In this document: one piece after another, positions 21,369 to 33,741 of the stretch | Layout of the letters: each line of letters opens with the position of its first letter | Position numbering within the stretch: position 1 is the stretch's first letter | NCBI GenBank assembly: GCA_023014335.1 | Contig: JAECYW010000005.1 | Coordinates: 1,674,001 to 1,738,000 of the forward strand | Reading direction: 5' to 3' | Length of the DNA: 64,000 nucleotides | From: Galerina marginata | Taxonomy: Eukaryota > Basidiomycota > Agaricomycetes > Agaricales > Galerinaceae | Translations under genes and position numbers: made by a program | Notes under the pieces: model-generated | What the model was told of the DNA's origin: nothing | The model's input: the letters and a program-made list of their open reading frames with translations, nothing else | Databases searched by the model: none

Positions 21369-21963
21369 TCAGACATTGGCAGTTGGTTCTTTATTCAGCT
21401 GACGAGGCCGAGCTGTCTTGTTGTAGTTATCGGCATAGTCAGGAGATTTGGTGTATGCCCTGCCAGACCCATCGGCTCTGCCTCTCTGAGGAGGAGGCAC
21501 CATATAACGCAGCGAGTCGCCTGATTCGGCGTAATCTGGTGATTGCCTGAAGGTCCCTAGGGTATTGTGCCCACTATGATGATCTTTTCCGGGGAATGCG
21601 GGGGGTATATCACTATAGCGCGCATTCAAGACTGGCAGGGTTTCGTATGCAGCCGGTGTCTTGATGGCATGGCCCATAATTTGTTCGTCTGATTGCGCCT
21701 TGAATCAGCCCACAGTGAAGATATTTCAGCCTGTGAAATGAAAAACGTACAATGGGGGGTTCTACCAGACAACTCTTGTAACCGTTTTCTGTAAGACATA
21801 CTCAAATAAAACCCGCCCAAGCCAGCCGCCACGAGCGACCCCACTGTCAGGAAGGTCTGTAACACAGATAAGGGAAACTGTCTTAAATGATTTGCTGTGA
21901 GAATAGCACCCAACTTACCCGTGTTGGGCCCCAGGAGTGTAAGTTGGGAGACATTTGTGCCAT
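21369..21963 (-). CDS. Small single-pass membrane protein with SPDYA motifs, unknown function
   Basis: A 156-residue protein from three exons, 21963-21919, 21856-21751 and 21688-21369, all in frame. It starts MAQMSPNLHSWGPTR and has one hydrophobic segment, FLTVGSLVAAGLGGFYLSM, followed by basic residues YRKRLQEL. The C-terminal two thirds is polar and contains two copies of a SPDYA motif (FRQSPDYAES, YTKSPDYADN) separated by a PPPQRGR stretch. I do not recognise a family. The short N-terminus, Gly/Ala-rich helix and positive flank would fit a tail-exposed inner-membrane or mitochondrial membrane protein, but this is inference. Its neighbour downstream on the same strand is another small single-pass protein. 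Confidence 0.7.
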
Positions 21964-22188
21964 TGTAAAGTCGAACGCCTTGGAGATGAAGGAGTAAGGT
22001 ATTGGGAGGTTGTTTGATCGAGTTCTAGTTGATTCAGAATTTCAGATTCAGAGGCTGATGACGAAATCATCCTAAATGCCTTCTACCAGATCGGGTACTC
22101 GACATCCTGTAAATGGCATCTCATTCGATCAATGAAACAGTGATAAAAGCGGGACGCCGTTACTGGTTTGTCTAAGCTAACGGACGAC

Positions 22189-22590
22189 TCATGGTTGAGA
22201 AGAGGGCGGCGAAGACTTGGGAACATCAAGAGGAACAGAACGTGCTGAGCGAACGAGATATTAGCACGGATATTAATCCATTTCAAAGAAAGGAATGCAA
22301 GAAGAGTCGGCCAGAACGCCTACAGAAATTGTACTGGGAGGCCATATCCGTGCGTACCCTAAGTTGTGAGGAAGACCTACATGCTCGGTACTGATCAAGT
22401 TCCGCCTTGCGCCGCTCAGAGATGTTTCTTTTCGCGAAGTAGAACGTTACTCCAGCAAAAAGGAGGGTACCAGTGAAACCCCACCCCTATTTAGTACGAA
22501 TGTAAGACGCGTTGAGCAATCAACCATGGTGATAGGATGAACCGAACCTCTTACCATTCTCCGTGACATTGATAACTTTTGTTGGGCCAT
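22189..22590 (-). CDS. Very small single-pass membrane protein, unknown function
   Basis: A predicted protein of roughly 65 residues. Exon 1 (22590-22555) encodes MAQQKLSMSRRM. The next exon carries the membrane segment WGFTGTLLFAGVTFYFAK, then the charged helix RNISERRKAELDQY. A last exon, reached through a 3' intron whose acceptor is uncertain, gives a Ser/Pro-rich end with stop at 22189-22191. The layout (short basic N-terminus, one helix, charged amphipathic tail) resembles small mitochondrial inner-membrane proteins, but I cannot name a family. The final exon is the weak point: a nearer acceptor would give a different, short C-terminus. Confidence 0.55.
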
Positions 22591-24177
22591 GACTGGGGAT
22601 TTCAGGAGCGAGCTTTGATGGGTGGTAACGCTAAGAATTCTAATAGCCCAACGTTACAAACCTTGGATCCCTGTAATCGGTATGCGCTCGCGTAAGAGTG
22701 GAAAGGAATGAAAGAACGAGGAGAGATTAGGTAAGTATTCTCTTCCGTGGGAGTCTGTCACCAATTTGTTTCCCAAGTGCCTCCACAAATTCACAACCAC
22801 ACCAACTTCATTGGTAAAGCAGGCACTGGCAAGCAGGTCCTCGTTGCAGCCAACTTTTTTCTACTTACCATTTTGTTGCGATAGATAGAGCTTTCTCGTT
22901 GACCGCCTTTCATCCCGCCAAAATTCTTGCGAAATCCAAAGGCTAGCGCTCAAATCCAACTGGTTCAACTCTTCCTGCGAGACGGACCACTTCCAACCCA
23001 CACTGTATCTGGTCTCGGTTCTCTTCTTATTGAAGTTTTCGATTATTTATGTACTAGGCTGCACTAGGCAAAAGCCAGGTCATGCATCGGTAGTTAATTA
23101 TCCCTCTGCGGACTCGAAATATCCTGATCACACGATGAACCTCACTCCCGCGAAAATGGATTTCCGATTGCTTCATTGGTGTCCTGAACTTTCGGAGAAG
23201 CTCAAAGGAACCGATAGAAGCCAGTGCCAAGCTTGGGCAGTGCGAAGGGGGTGCTTCGCATCTCGTGTTCTATTAAGTTACTCTTTCCGAGTCACAAGGG
23301 AACTAGTCCGTATTCGTAATGGTCATGAGCATGGCCTGATGAATCCGATTTGAAAACAATGACACTCTTACTGGAAGTATGTCACACTACTACCCTCAAA
23401 CTCAGCCACACAATATCCTCCCCTGCCGGTCGCCAGATAAACTGCCAGCATGCTTTGCCCCAGATGCTTCTCTGAGTTGTCATCCAGATCCGGGTCAAGT
23501 TTCAACCATGCCTATTCACGGACATCTGTCAGTCTTGTCGAATTCCAACGGAAGCGTGGCTGCTTGCGCATAGATGAAGTTCTTGTTCGTGTAAAGGCGA
23601 GCACCTCTTCTCCGACACATTTTACCCCCGACTTCATGTAAGTAGAAGCACCGCCATGTATAGTCCTGTGTTGTGTGGATGTAATTCGAACGGCATGCAT
23701 ATTCCCTCGGGTGTTTCAGATGGTGCCCAGATTCTGGGAACAGAATTCCTGGTGTGAATTGAATTCTGTCTAAACGAGTCGCTGGAATCTGATGTATTAG
23801 AAATTTATTGGCTGTCAGAAAGGCAAATAGAATGAATGAAAATGTTCGCTTTGACACTACTTCATGATGGAATTAACGGCTACTTTTCTAGCGAGTGGTA
23901 ATATTGGATATAGGTAAGTGTGGTCGCCGGCAGGCTCTTTCAAGCCTATTCTAAAATGATCCTAATGGCGACCTTCCAAAAACGAGATATTCCGTCAATT
24001 TGGCAACGGAACCGGTTTAAAATGACCTTGGGCCAGCCTCCTTATCAGAAAAGAATTAACGGAGTCCCAGGTTTTCCCTATGGTTCATTCATACCATAAT
24101 AAGGATACCAAGCTATATCTGCAATAAATTGGCATCAATAACGTCAACACTCGAGGGACTTTGATCGATGATGCAAG

Positions 24178-24196
24178 AAGCGCCCGTTGGGCGCTT
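24178..24196. repeat. Perfect inverted repeat, 8-bp stem and 3-base loop
   Basis: AAGCGCCC GTT GGGCGCTT reads as a perfect hairpin in the gene-poor island. No adjacent gene explains it as a terminator; it may be a fragment of a mobile element end. Confidence 0.6.
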
Positions 24197-25620
24197 AATG
24201 GCACAGCATGGTTTTTTGTTCTTGGGTACCGAATGTTTGATTAATCCAGGATTACCGAATCCTGAAAATACTCTGCAAAATTGACGGGCTGGGTCTGGAA
24301 GTAATTGAGGGAAAAATTCTGACGAAACCTCCGAACCTTAGTAGCAAGGCGCAAGCAAATCAATGGAGGGCACGATCACCATCCTCCTTGCAGTCAGTCC
24401 AAATATACTTCGACTCAGAGTACACTAAAATTGGAGTAAAAATGTAATAGTTGAGAGCTTATTCTGCCCCAAAACGTAACCTGTTAAAACCTTGGAGCGA
24501 TGGTGATTTACTTCGAGGTCTGTCGTACGCAAGAACTTTTGGTAAGACATTGGCTGTTTTCCCTGATGCTATTTAAAGTCAGGCTACAATCGACACTCAT
24601 TGACGTTGCACCACTCAAAGATATTGATGTTACAACTTCATACAAACCTTGGGTAGTGACACCTCGATTCAAGCGCGGTGTCCGCGTGTGCTGAACTTGA
24701 ATGATCGGAATGAACACATTCAACTTGAATGCCCTACCCTCCGGGTCTCTCCCACCCCAAAGTGGTGATTACTCTAAACATGCGATCAGGGCCGATTTCA
24801 AAAAATTAAATTATAGGATCGACCATAGCCCAAGATCGATAGTAAGATTGACACTTGTTATGTACACCGCATGAGCGATTAACTGCCCGCCAGACAGCCA
24901 ACGAGCCGGTCAACTTACAGGCAAACCAGGCCGCTGGCTGTCCCTTGCGCTCTGTTACTTACTGCCTAATAAATGGAATGACACGTCGGGTTCCATCCCA
25001 ACCATCTGCGGGAGGAAACTGTGGGTCGCTTGTTAATATTTGTTACACCACGAGCTAACCCTAAACAGGTATTTCTTGCTCAGTAATAGGGAAATTAAAG
25101 CGAAAATCGCTTCGGGTACTCCTGGGGCACTGTACACATGTGCTAACCGACGCGTACTGTAAAGGTTTTGTAAGCGCCAAAGAAACCAGAGCGAAACATC
25201 ACGGCAGCGAAAAGACACGAAAGGATAGGTTTTCTAGCCCAACCTCCTTCCTGGAACCATAACACTGCCATTACTTTTATTCAGACTGGGACTGGAAATC
25301 CTCGAGTAACTTGCGATGCGCAGGCAAAATCAACTCGTAATGTTTTGAAAGATTTTGGCCCAACTCAATTATTATGCCAATCAAGAATCCCTTCAAGTTG
25401 TTACTGGGGGATAAGCCGGAACAGCAATCTGTCGAATGACCTAGATGTCGGATAGTTCTGTGGATAACGAGAATCGCGTACCACTGATGAAGCAGCTTGT
25501 ACTCGAAGGGACTGTCAGTTGACTGTCAGAGTGCCTTACGCAAGTCCGAATAGTGGAAAAACATATACAGTCTAAGCGTCACCCGACCTCCCCAGAGATC
25601 GGATTGAATATGAGTTCCGC

Positions 25621-25645
25621 TGAACTCGCAAAATGTGCGAGTTCA
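25621..25645. repeat. Perfect inverted repeat, 10-bp stem and 5-base loop
   Basis: TGAACTCGCA at 25621-25630 and its exact complement TGCGAGTTCA at 25636-25645 flank AAATG. A second GC-rich patch follows up to 25740. The setting is gene-free DNA, so this may be a MITE remnant or a chance structure. Confidence 0.65.
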
Positions 25646-28600
25646 AGCCTTCGGGCAGGTCGGGGGATATCGGCCCGAGAGCCGCGGGGTCGAATTATGA
25701 GACAAGGCTCGGGAGTGCCCGCCGGCTGGAACGGCCTTCTACATCATTGATCACCCTACACGCCATGTGCTCTAAAGTGGGGTCCAACCATTGAAACCCT
25801 GGTTTCTTTTCCTTCCGCGGATCCTGAGCTTATGGTAAACGACGAAGCATACTTGAGTAATGAAGTCGTTCCGTTAGAATACCGCAACGTATCAGGCGCC
25901 CGCCTTTTCAGCAGAAGGGTTTCGGATTTTTTAGACTTCAAGCCAAACTAAAGAGTCAATTTGCTTGAGACGGGGGCATCTGGAATGAAGTCAACCTCCG
26001 GCGGAGAATGGTGGTCGAGAAATAAAGGAACTTCGCCAGTTTCGAGAATCAAGCAAAGGGTCATTTATCAATTTAATTTAGTACAGCCGATTGTGTTGGT
26101 CAACAGGACGACCAGTGACACTGACAGGACGTCGATCAATGTCGAGTCATGTTTTATGCAACATATCTATATGTTTGAATGAAAAAGAACATGAACGCGA
26201 AAGCGAAAAGTGTTGCAAGAGACAGAACTTTGCTTTTAATTCGGTTCGCTTTCGGAAGTTCGGAGCATACCTACAAGTGAGCTGACTACTCTTAGCAACC
26301 CGAGTGAAAACAAACTTACAAGGTCTTATGTAGAGATCTGCGAGTCTTGTTCAAACGAGCGGACGGTTCAATATCGGTTCACTTCCTCGTGGCATCCTAT
26401 TCTGGTACTTTCCAAACGTGCGAATTGTCAAAGGGATAGAGATGACGCGGGAGTGACGTCTCCATGACATCACCCCACAATCTTGGCCAATACACCGAAA
26501 AACTCAGGTCAAACAGTCCAGAAAGTTCAGAGGTTATCAAATTAGTCAGAGAGATAGATATTCTATACGACCGGGACGCCCCAAGTAAATATAAAGAACC
26601 CCAAATAAAAAAAGGGAGTATGAGAGATAGATGCTACTAAATGCCGGCGGAAGAATAGATGGATGCGAGTGTAGAAATACAAGATGATCGACTGTCCGTA
26701 GAGTTAGGTCGGCTGTTGTGTCAAGTTCGTCGCTACTGCCATCAAGAAAACAAGTTGAAAACAACGCGCGTTGTAGGGCTCCAGCGTGCTAGCGCGTTGT
26801 ATACAAGCCACCAACAACCCAGGTTGGTAGAGGAGGGGCAATTTTTGCATGCAAAGGCTGGCTAATCACTTCGGGCTATATGGCATTCAACCGGAACATC
26901 TACTGTAGATGTTGGGAATTGCCGAGGCATCGAAGTCGGGATTGCTAGGAGGATGAGGTCGTGAAGCCCATAGATATTGTTTTGTGACGGGCGGTGCGAG
27001 TATGAGACGGGGTAGGAGTTGAAGAGTGAGTTGTCGAGAGGATTATGTTGGTCCCGAACGTGGACCTGGGCTGATTTTGGACGACACGAAGATCGTTTAT
27101 AGGATGGATGAATCCTAATCATCTTCTGGCAATATACCGCCAGTATTGCGCGTTCGGAGGCTGAAAAGAGGGTAGAACTTGTCAGAAAATGCGAGCACAC
27201 AGTGAAGAACAATCACACCTGAGTACCAGGCGTTGAGTCATCTAGGAATTGGACGGAACCTTATAAGATGTCGGACAGTTAAGACGCGACAATGATGAAC
27301 TTACGATCTCGAATACATTCCCAGATATCGACGCCTCGTCCTTTGGGATCCCATATGCCACACTGGCTGTACAACGCCCAGTGGACATTCAGCTCCCAGA
27401 TTCTTGTAGCGTTTCCTACGACTGCGCCCGGCATTCTTGCTGGAGCGAGTGCTTGCTGTGGATTGTAGGTTGCCGTCGTGGAAGAAGTGATACACTGCTC
27501 AGAGCAGATGATGGTCAACGACGAGGAAGGATTTGAATACAGACATTGCTAAGGAAAGGGGGGTTTTATACGTTGTGACATAGTTCGGTGAAACAACCGT
27601 AGATCGGGATTTGGATCTGGCTCACTCGATCCAAGCGCACCGGTTCGGCTCACTTGCTCTTCGATCTTTCTATATCGGGATGATCCTACCAATCTCTCTG
27701 ATCATCGATTGCAATTCCGCGAACCCTCTTTGACTCCAAACTCTGACAGTGACATCAGTATAAACGAGGCTTGGAGTTCGTTTGTATCATCGTGGTCTTC
27801 TTGGCCCTTTGCTCTCACTGACGACGATGTTATGAAGCAGCCCCATTACCTCGTCAGCACTGGAATGATATCTGCAAAGCAGATCATCCACGACCAAAAT
27901 GCAGCAGAATTTTTAAACATATGCTCCTTAGTATGTAAGGGCTTAGAAATTAAAAAAGTACGTGCGAGAACTAAGATTTCCGATTGGTTCCGACGGAGTT
28001 TGATAGAGCAGCTATATACATCTGCAAAACACCCCGTTCCTATGAGGCCTATATAGCACAAATAGGACCGTATTTCAGTAGCAACCCCCCCACTATGATA
28101 GTAACCTGTAGAAAGGATGTTCACTACTGGCGGCAATATAGTTTGATAGTGACGTAGGATGGTAGGACCGTAGTAAGCCGTAGTACGGATAGCTTGATAG
28201 CGAATCGCTTCCTGGCATGCCGCTTGGCTCCCGGTTAGCTCAGGCATCATGAATAATCACATTCTCTTGTACCAGCCAGGATATTCACGTTTCACATTTG
28301 GGGCAACATTACAGATGTATAATATATTTGCACTAGGCGTCGTTGGGCGCAGTGAGCACATTAAACTACTTAGTATACAGCTTAATTACAGGTGGCATGC
28401 CTTGCCATTATCCAACATTGACCTCGCGACGACCATCTACAGTCGTAAGTGGAGTGCCGTCTAAATAATCTATTTGCGTACGATTAGACTCTTTAAAAAA
28501 TGACCCAACAAGAAGACAGCATACCGAGTGCTTCGCGCTTAGCGACAACCAATGACCAACATTGAAGAGATTGAAAGGAGTTGAAAGACCCGAAGGTGTT

Positions 28601-31600
28601 GAGTCTGCTGACAACTGTATGTGCCTATGATTTAATGTGTGAGTCAGTGAGAGCAGGTTGAGTCAAAAATGAAGAAAAATCACGGAGGAGAATGGAGAGA
28701 AAAGACAGGGCAGTGGGAAGTGGGGGGAAAAGAGAAGCGAAAGGAAATTCGACAAGGTGTGAGGGTTTTTATTCTCGCTCGGGCTTGTCAGCGCTCGGTT
28801 GTCACATGTGAATGTCGAGAGAAGAATGTACGTTCTATAGAGCACCAGTAGGACGATGGATGCTACATAGGGACTAAATTTTTTTGGAATGCTACGATAG
28901 GACGAGCATCGCTATCAGTGCTACAGAGTAGACCAAATTCTACGGAGTCCTATGTAGTCCTTTCGGCACTACCCGGGACTACTGAGCCGGAGGCTACTAC
29001 TGGGCCAGAACGCGTTTGCAGATGTAACGTCCCAAAATTTACCGTACCAAAGAATCCCTAACCCAACCACCCTAGTCGTCCGCGTCAAGCTTTCAGGTCT
29101 TCTTCAGACGTTGGTTGTCCCTTATGGTCCTCCGTAGCCGTTCTGCACTATTCTTTGTTTCTTCTGCGAAATCAAAGAACACGAGGCCGTCCTCGTGCCC
29201 GGGCACCGCTCTCAATCGCACTCACTCTGTCACCCATATCGACATGTCGCGGTCGGGGAGGGAACGTATGTAATATTTTGGTCACAATCTGCATTCTATA
29301 CGGTAGGAAGCCTTGTTGATTATCAATGTCCAGTGATTCCTGATCAATACTGTCGAGTAGTTGCCCGACACTGAACAGCCTCGTCGACCACGATGTGATT
29401 TAGCGAAACACAAACCCCAATAGCAAACAGCTATAGTTAGCCCAGAGGTGAGAACAGATATTAGGTGCGAAACCAAAATCCGCCGGGGCCACTTAGAGTC
29501 CGCAAAGAGGGATGACTGGACACTATTCTTTTCAAATCTTTGGCAGATCCGCAACTGCGCAGCTCTCAGCTTCAACGTTTCAACACTTCAAAGGATTCCT
29601 TCCTCCGTATTACAAAATGATACAACCGACTTGGATTCTTGGGCCGAACCTGCTGACGCGACTCAGTGCCGACATGCAAGGCCATTAATTTCTGAGCTTT
29701 CTGTTCTAGATCTCCACTCAAACAGTTGCTTTGCGGCCCAGACCAACTTGCGTGCTACAGATGCCCAATCTCTGGTCCCCGTCAAGCGCCGTATTCTACA
29801 GGCACGGAATAAATTGCCTGTATCCTGATACCCGAGACTCTTAATTTCTATGGCAATCAGACACCAAGAAAACTTATTCAAGTTGGAAGCCAGGTAGAGG
29901 CACGTCTCCAGGGCTAGCATCTGGGGCCACAGCGCGTCTCGCCGCGGCCTGATCGCACATAGTCATAGTCTGGACTCGGATGTGCGCATATTTGCAAGGC
30001 TAGTATTGTAATTGGGTTCATGTCAATGCCTCGGAGTGTCTACCCGCGTCCTTGTTTTATAATAACCTTGCGCCATTTAAATGAAATATTGACCGACCGA
30101 GCGCTGGAATCTAGTCGTCTCCGGCCCCGGATGTCTATCATCTTGCAGGTCGAAGAAATGTGTTCTCAAGGAGAAAGTTTTTGGTGTGAGATGTTAGGAT
30201 GAGTTCCGGCGTACGAACCGACTCGAATGGACCCAGCCCTTCGGTCTTCGTGGAAACGTTGAGGAATGTAGATCAGGAATCGCTGAAGTTATACAAACCA
30301 TCGCAAACCACCCTGATATTTGGTGTTCCACAAGGCTCATCTGAGTCTTCCATACGCAAGAACCATTCGGTTGGTTCAAAGCTCACCACTCAGCCCAGCT
30401 TCAGCTTCGCAATAGCTATAGCAACGGCAGTTGATTCGGCATAGAATTGATTTTCCGGGTCGGCGAGATATTTACATTTGTAATGCACTCTATTTGTATT
30501 TGTCACGGTCCATGGGTCCGCATATTACTTCTAATCTCATTCCGACTAGTTCTAACTTCCTGAAAACGGGTTCTGTCCTTCTGCGAGATAAATTGGACTA
30601 GGGTATCCCATACGAGAAAAATAAAGCATGCCTTGTCGAAGGAATTGTAATTTTGATGTCGCCGTTAAGACCCCTATATTAGAGGCTTAAATTATTCCAG
30701 AAACCATTTATATAAACTGCGCCACGATAACATTTCACAAGAGCATACAGCTAGAGTGCTTGTGTTAGAAACGGCGTGATTTTACTCTCTTGGCTCTCGT
30801 CCAGATTGTATCCTCGAACTCGTCTATGCCTAATTAGAAGGTCATAGCAAGCCGTGAAGGCCAACGACGGACAGGTGGATAATGCCCGTTGCATATTTCC
30901 CCCCACATGGTCGAGCGACTCGAGCCTGTCCAATGAGGAGGAAGGCTAAAAAATACGAGCAGCAAGGGTAGTCACGGATATCAAATTCCGTTAATTTTGC
31001 GCTCTCTGACTAGTACCATAGGAACTAAAAAATCAGAATCCCGGACGTAATAGGGAATGAAGTTGGCTAAACTTGGCCAAACTACAATCGCGTTATCCAA
31101 CTTGGCCCTACTTGGCCTCTCATGGGGACGGGGAAATTGTGGCCTGAAAGGTGACGCCTAATGTTCAAGGTCTGCATCCTGTGGGCTCGTCAGCCAAATA
31201 AAATTACCTCAACATTTGTCGAGTACGATATTTAGAAGTGTGGCATGTAGAGTACCAGTGTTTATGTTACCATGTCGCAAAGAGCATCAGATAAATCATA
31301 AATACTTAACTTTTTGAGCTGGCTTGAGGTCTGGTTTGCCGCATATTTAAACTCGCAGGATGTTCGGAATTTCTTCACCCCGACTACCAGTGCGATAACC
31401 AGGATAGAGGTATCTTCTACTGGTAGTGATCAGCCAATGCCTTCCCGGCATAGAAGACTTGAAGCTCTTGCTACCAACAAAATCTTTCTGCTTGACATGA
31501 TGAACGGTTGGGTTGTCTGATAGATGAAAGAGAACATGAAGAATGGTAACAACTGCGCATCCTCGATGTTGGAAGTTTGAATTCAAGGCCGACCTTCTCA

Positions 31601-33196
31601 AGATGTGCCGGGCCTTCTTTCAATTGACTTCCGAGCTTATGGCAAAATCTTGGCTGCCAGCACACAGGATGGATACGGAGGTATGGGCAGCACATTTATG
31701 TGAAGTAATTCGGGATGTGATAGTGAGATTTACGGACTGCATAGGGCAAGTTGGGAAGAACGAACAATCAACCGAAGTCAAGGAATGTTTCGACCCAGAC
31801 AGGTCTTCCTAGCGATCGTGATGGTTCAACCTGAGACTGCAAAGTCGTTATTACTGAATTCACGGGCTGTGCAGGGGGTGAAGCATCCCATTCTGGATTC
31901 TCACCATAGAACTGCCAGGTCTGATATATGTTCGCCAGATATGTCAGAATCCCAGAGTACGTAGGCGTCATAGGATAAGATAAATAAAGGTTTGATGCCG
32001 GGGGACATTATCTTTGATCTCCGCGACAAGAGTGTCATAGAACCTGATTGAATGAGGTCATAGCACAGCACCTGAATGGCAATATCGTAGCATTTCACCG
32101 TCGGCGAAGTCCAGGAAGACTGAAATAGCCTGAAAAAAGCTGGATGAGCTTGAAATCCACAGTGTATGGGGAAATAACTACACAGACATTGCCCTCAGCG
32201 ATCACCGAGGGATCACAAACTTGGCCTATCAAGCCTTCGTGAGAAGTGTACCGCCCCAGGCAGGCAAAAAAGGAGGTCAGATTGGACCCCAGTCAAGCAT
32301 TATTGGCTGGTATCGTATCAGAAGGATGTCAAGACTTTGGGAGAAGGATACTACTTCAGCACCGGCTCCGAGCCAGAAATTCCGTGCAACCTGCCAGCGT
32401 CAATCAACGGCGACAGTAGTTTCTCCAAAATTAGGTTTCGTGGAAAATTGTGCATTCGCGATATCGCAGGCAAGTGGCCGAGTACGTTACTTCCGTCCCA
32501 GTGTATATTATCGAGAACCGGAAATCGGTAATTGAGATGGTAATGAGCAGGGTCATCCAGTACGAGCCAGTTTGAGAAGGCCTTAAATTATGAATGTCAG
32601 ATCGTTATTCCCACTGGAAGGGTTGTAGACGGCACGGAGATTAACATGTTGCTCATCGAAGTCACAGACAGCGCCAATTCGAAGAAACCACTCTAAGGGT
32701 AAATATGCCGTTGTTATTAAACTCGAACCAGAAGTTCATTAAGACATACCATCCACTCGACAATGCGGGGGCGCTTGACATCTCCGAAAAATCCACGTTT
32801 TTTGACGTTTGACCGTCTCTGAGTAAGTTCAGAAGGTCGGTTGAATATATTGTAACGAGATCGCGGACATAAGCCACAATACACCTATCGATGCCTCCAG
32901 GAAATCACTCCGGGAAAGGCTCAGCGTGGATATGACGTCGTAAGGATTATCAGCATTTTTTTTCATAAATGCCATGATCCGTGAAGGTTGCCTTTGAACA
33001 AGATGCCAGGTGGCCATGCAAGTTGGAGTGCGTAAAAAGACTTTGAGTTCTAGCAAGTTCTAGTTCAGAAATCGACAGCCCGATGAATCGGGGAGGGGTA
33101 CTTCATCCGTTGCTTGAGATAATCTGTCGCGTGGTTTGACAAGCCCCACCTGAGCCAAATGAACCAGGCTCAATTCGCCAGACGCGTAACCGCTAT

Positions 33197-33223
33197 CACG
33201 TGGACAGCTAATTCGCGCACGTG
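33197..33223. promoter_or_regulatory. Pair of CACGTG E-boxes
   Basis: Two CACGTG hexamers at 33197-33202 and 33218-33223 are 21 bp apart, two helical turns, and lie 165-195 bp upstream of the ATG at 33390. CACGTG is the core site of Cbf1/USF-type bHLH factors. They are likely promoter elements of the downstream small gene. Confidence 0.45.
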
Positions 33224-33389
33224 GTAGCAAGGCGCGTCTGCCGCGTCTCAGTGAATATTGGAGCGACCAAATATTGAGTCAAATCGGACTTCATTAATGA
33301 CGTCAATGCACCACTGAATGCGTATATACGCCGCAACCTCTCAGACATCATTAGTAACTCCATCACATCCACTGTTTACCACCAAAAAA

Positions 33390-33741
33390 ATGTTTGCCTC
33401 TCGAATCGCTCGTAGCGTAGGCACTGCAGGTGCCGGTAACAGACTCATGAAAGAGGCCGGAGAAATTAGTGAAAAGACGATGGTGTGCTTAGACATAGTC
33501 CGATATTCAGCCAGCTAACACTGACCAATTTTCTATTTGAAGCTTTTAGGCGCTGGAGGACTGGCAGGATTAACGGGTTTGGCCTACTGGGCAGGCTATC
33601 ACGCCGAGGGTAAAAGCAAGGCTGGACGAGAAAACGGTATGTCATTTTGCTTCTCGTGAGATTGTTTTTGTCCAAGTCGTGTTTCTCTCAGTAAAGGAGA
33701 TGGAAAGCCGAGCAATGCAGCAGCACTCAGTGCCAAAGTAA
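33390..33741 (+). CDS. Small mitochondrial-type single-pass protein, unknown function
   Basis: A 78-residue protein from three exons, 33390-33482, 33543-33636 and 33692-33741, with all phases consistent. The N-terminus MFASRIARSVGTAGAGNRLM is Arg-rich with no acidic residues, like a mitochondrial targeting signal. A single Gly-rich hydrophobic helix follows (LLGAGGLAGLTGLAYWAGY), then a charged tail (HAEGKSKAGREN, KEMESRAMQQ). I do not recognise the family with certainty; size and layout resemble accessory subunits of respiratory complexes or ATP synthase. It sits at the edge of the gene-poor island, with its own promoter carrying two CACGTG motifs. Confidence 0.72.

Larger units (their letters stand above)
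22591..33389. other. Gene-poor island of about 10.8 kb
   Basis: No convincing protein gene, RNA gene or intact mobile element is visible on either strand. Open frames are short (at most about 134 codons), many start only at TTG or GTG, and none carries a recognisable domain or a plausible splice chain. The sequence is more AT-rich and irregular than the flanks. It contains several small perfect inverted repeats (for example 24178-24196 and 25621-25645) and CTAC/GTAG-rich patches near 28030-28230 and 28860-29000. The simplest reading is decayed transposon or pseudogene debris between conserved gene blocks; rapidly evolving noncoding or small-peptide genes cannot be excluded. Confidence 0.6.

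Noticed and set aside
26862..27212. 116-codon minus-strand frame
   Set aside because: No domain, no plausible upstream exon and no family resemblance; it sits in the gene-poor island.
27279..27518. Possible cellulose-binding (CBM1-like) gene suggested by a SQCG segment
   Set aside because: The frame starts only at TTG, and the remaining CBM1 cysteines and aromatic residues are not in the right spacing. No splice chain rescues it.
27846..28250. 134-codon minus-strand frame, the longest in the gene-poor island
   Set aside because: The translation is compositionally odd, overlaps CTAC/GTAG-rich repeat-like DNA and shows no recognisable motif.
31543..31812. 89-codon plus-strand ATG frame (MVTTAHPRCW...)
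   Set aside because: Isolated, no adjoining exons with continuing family sequence, and a minus-strand frame of equal quality overlaps it.
32662..33056. Minus-strand frames resembling exons of a gene
   Set aside because: Joining them by GT-AG introns leads to stops in every combination I tried; at best a decayed gene.
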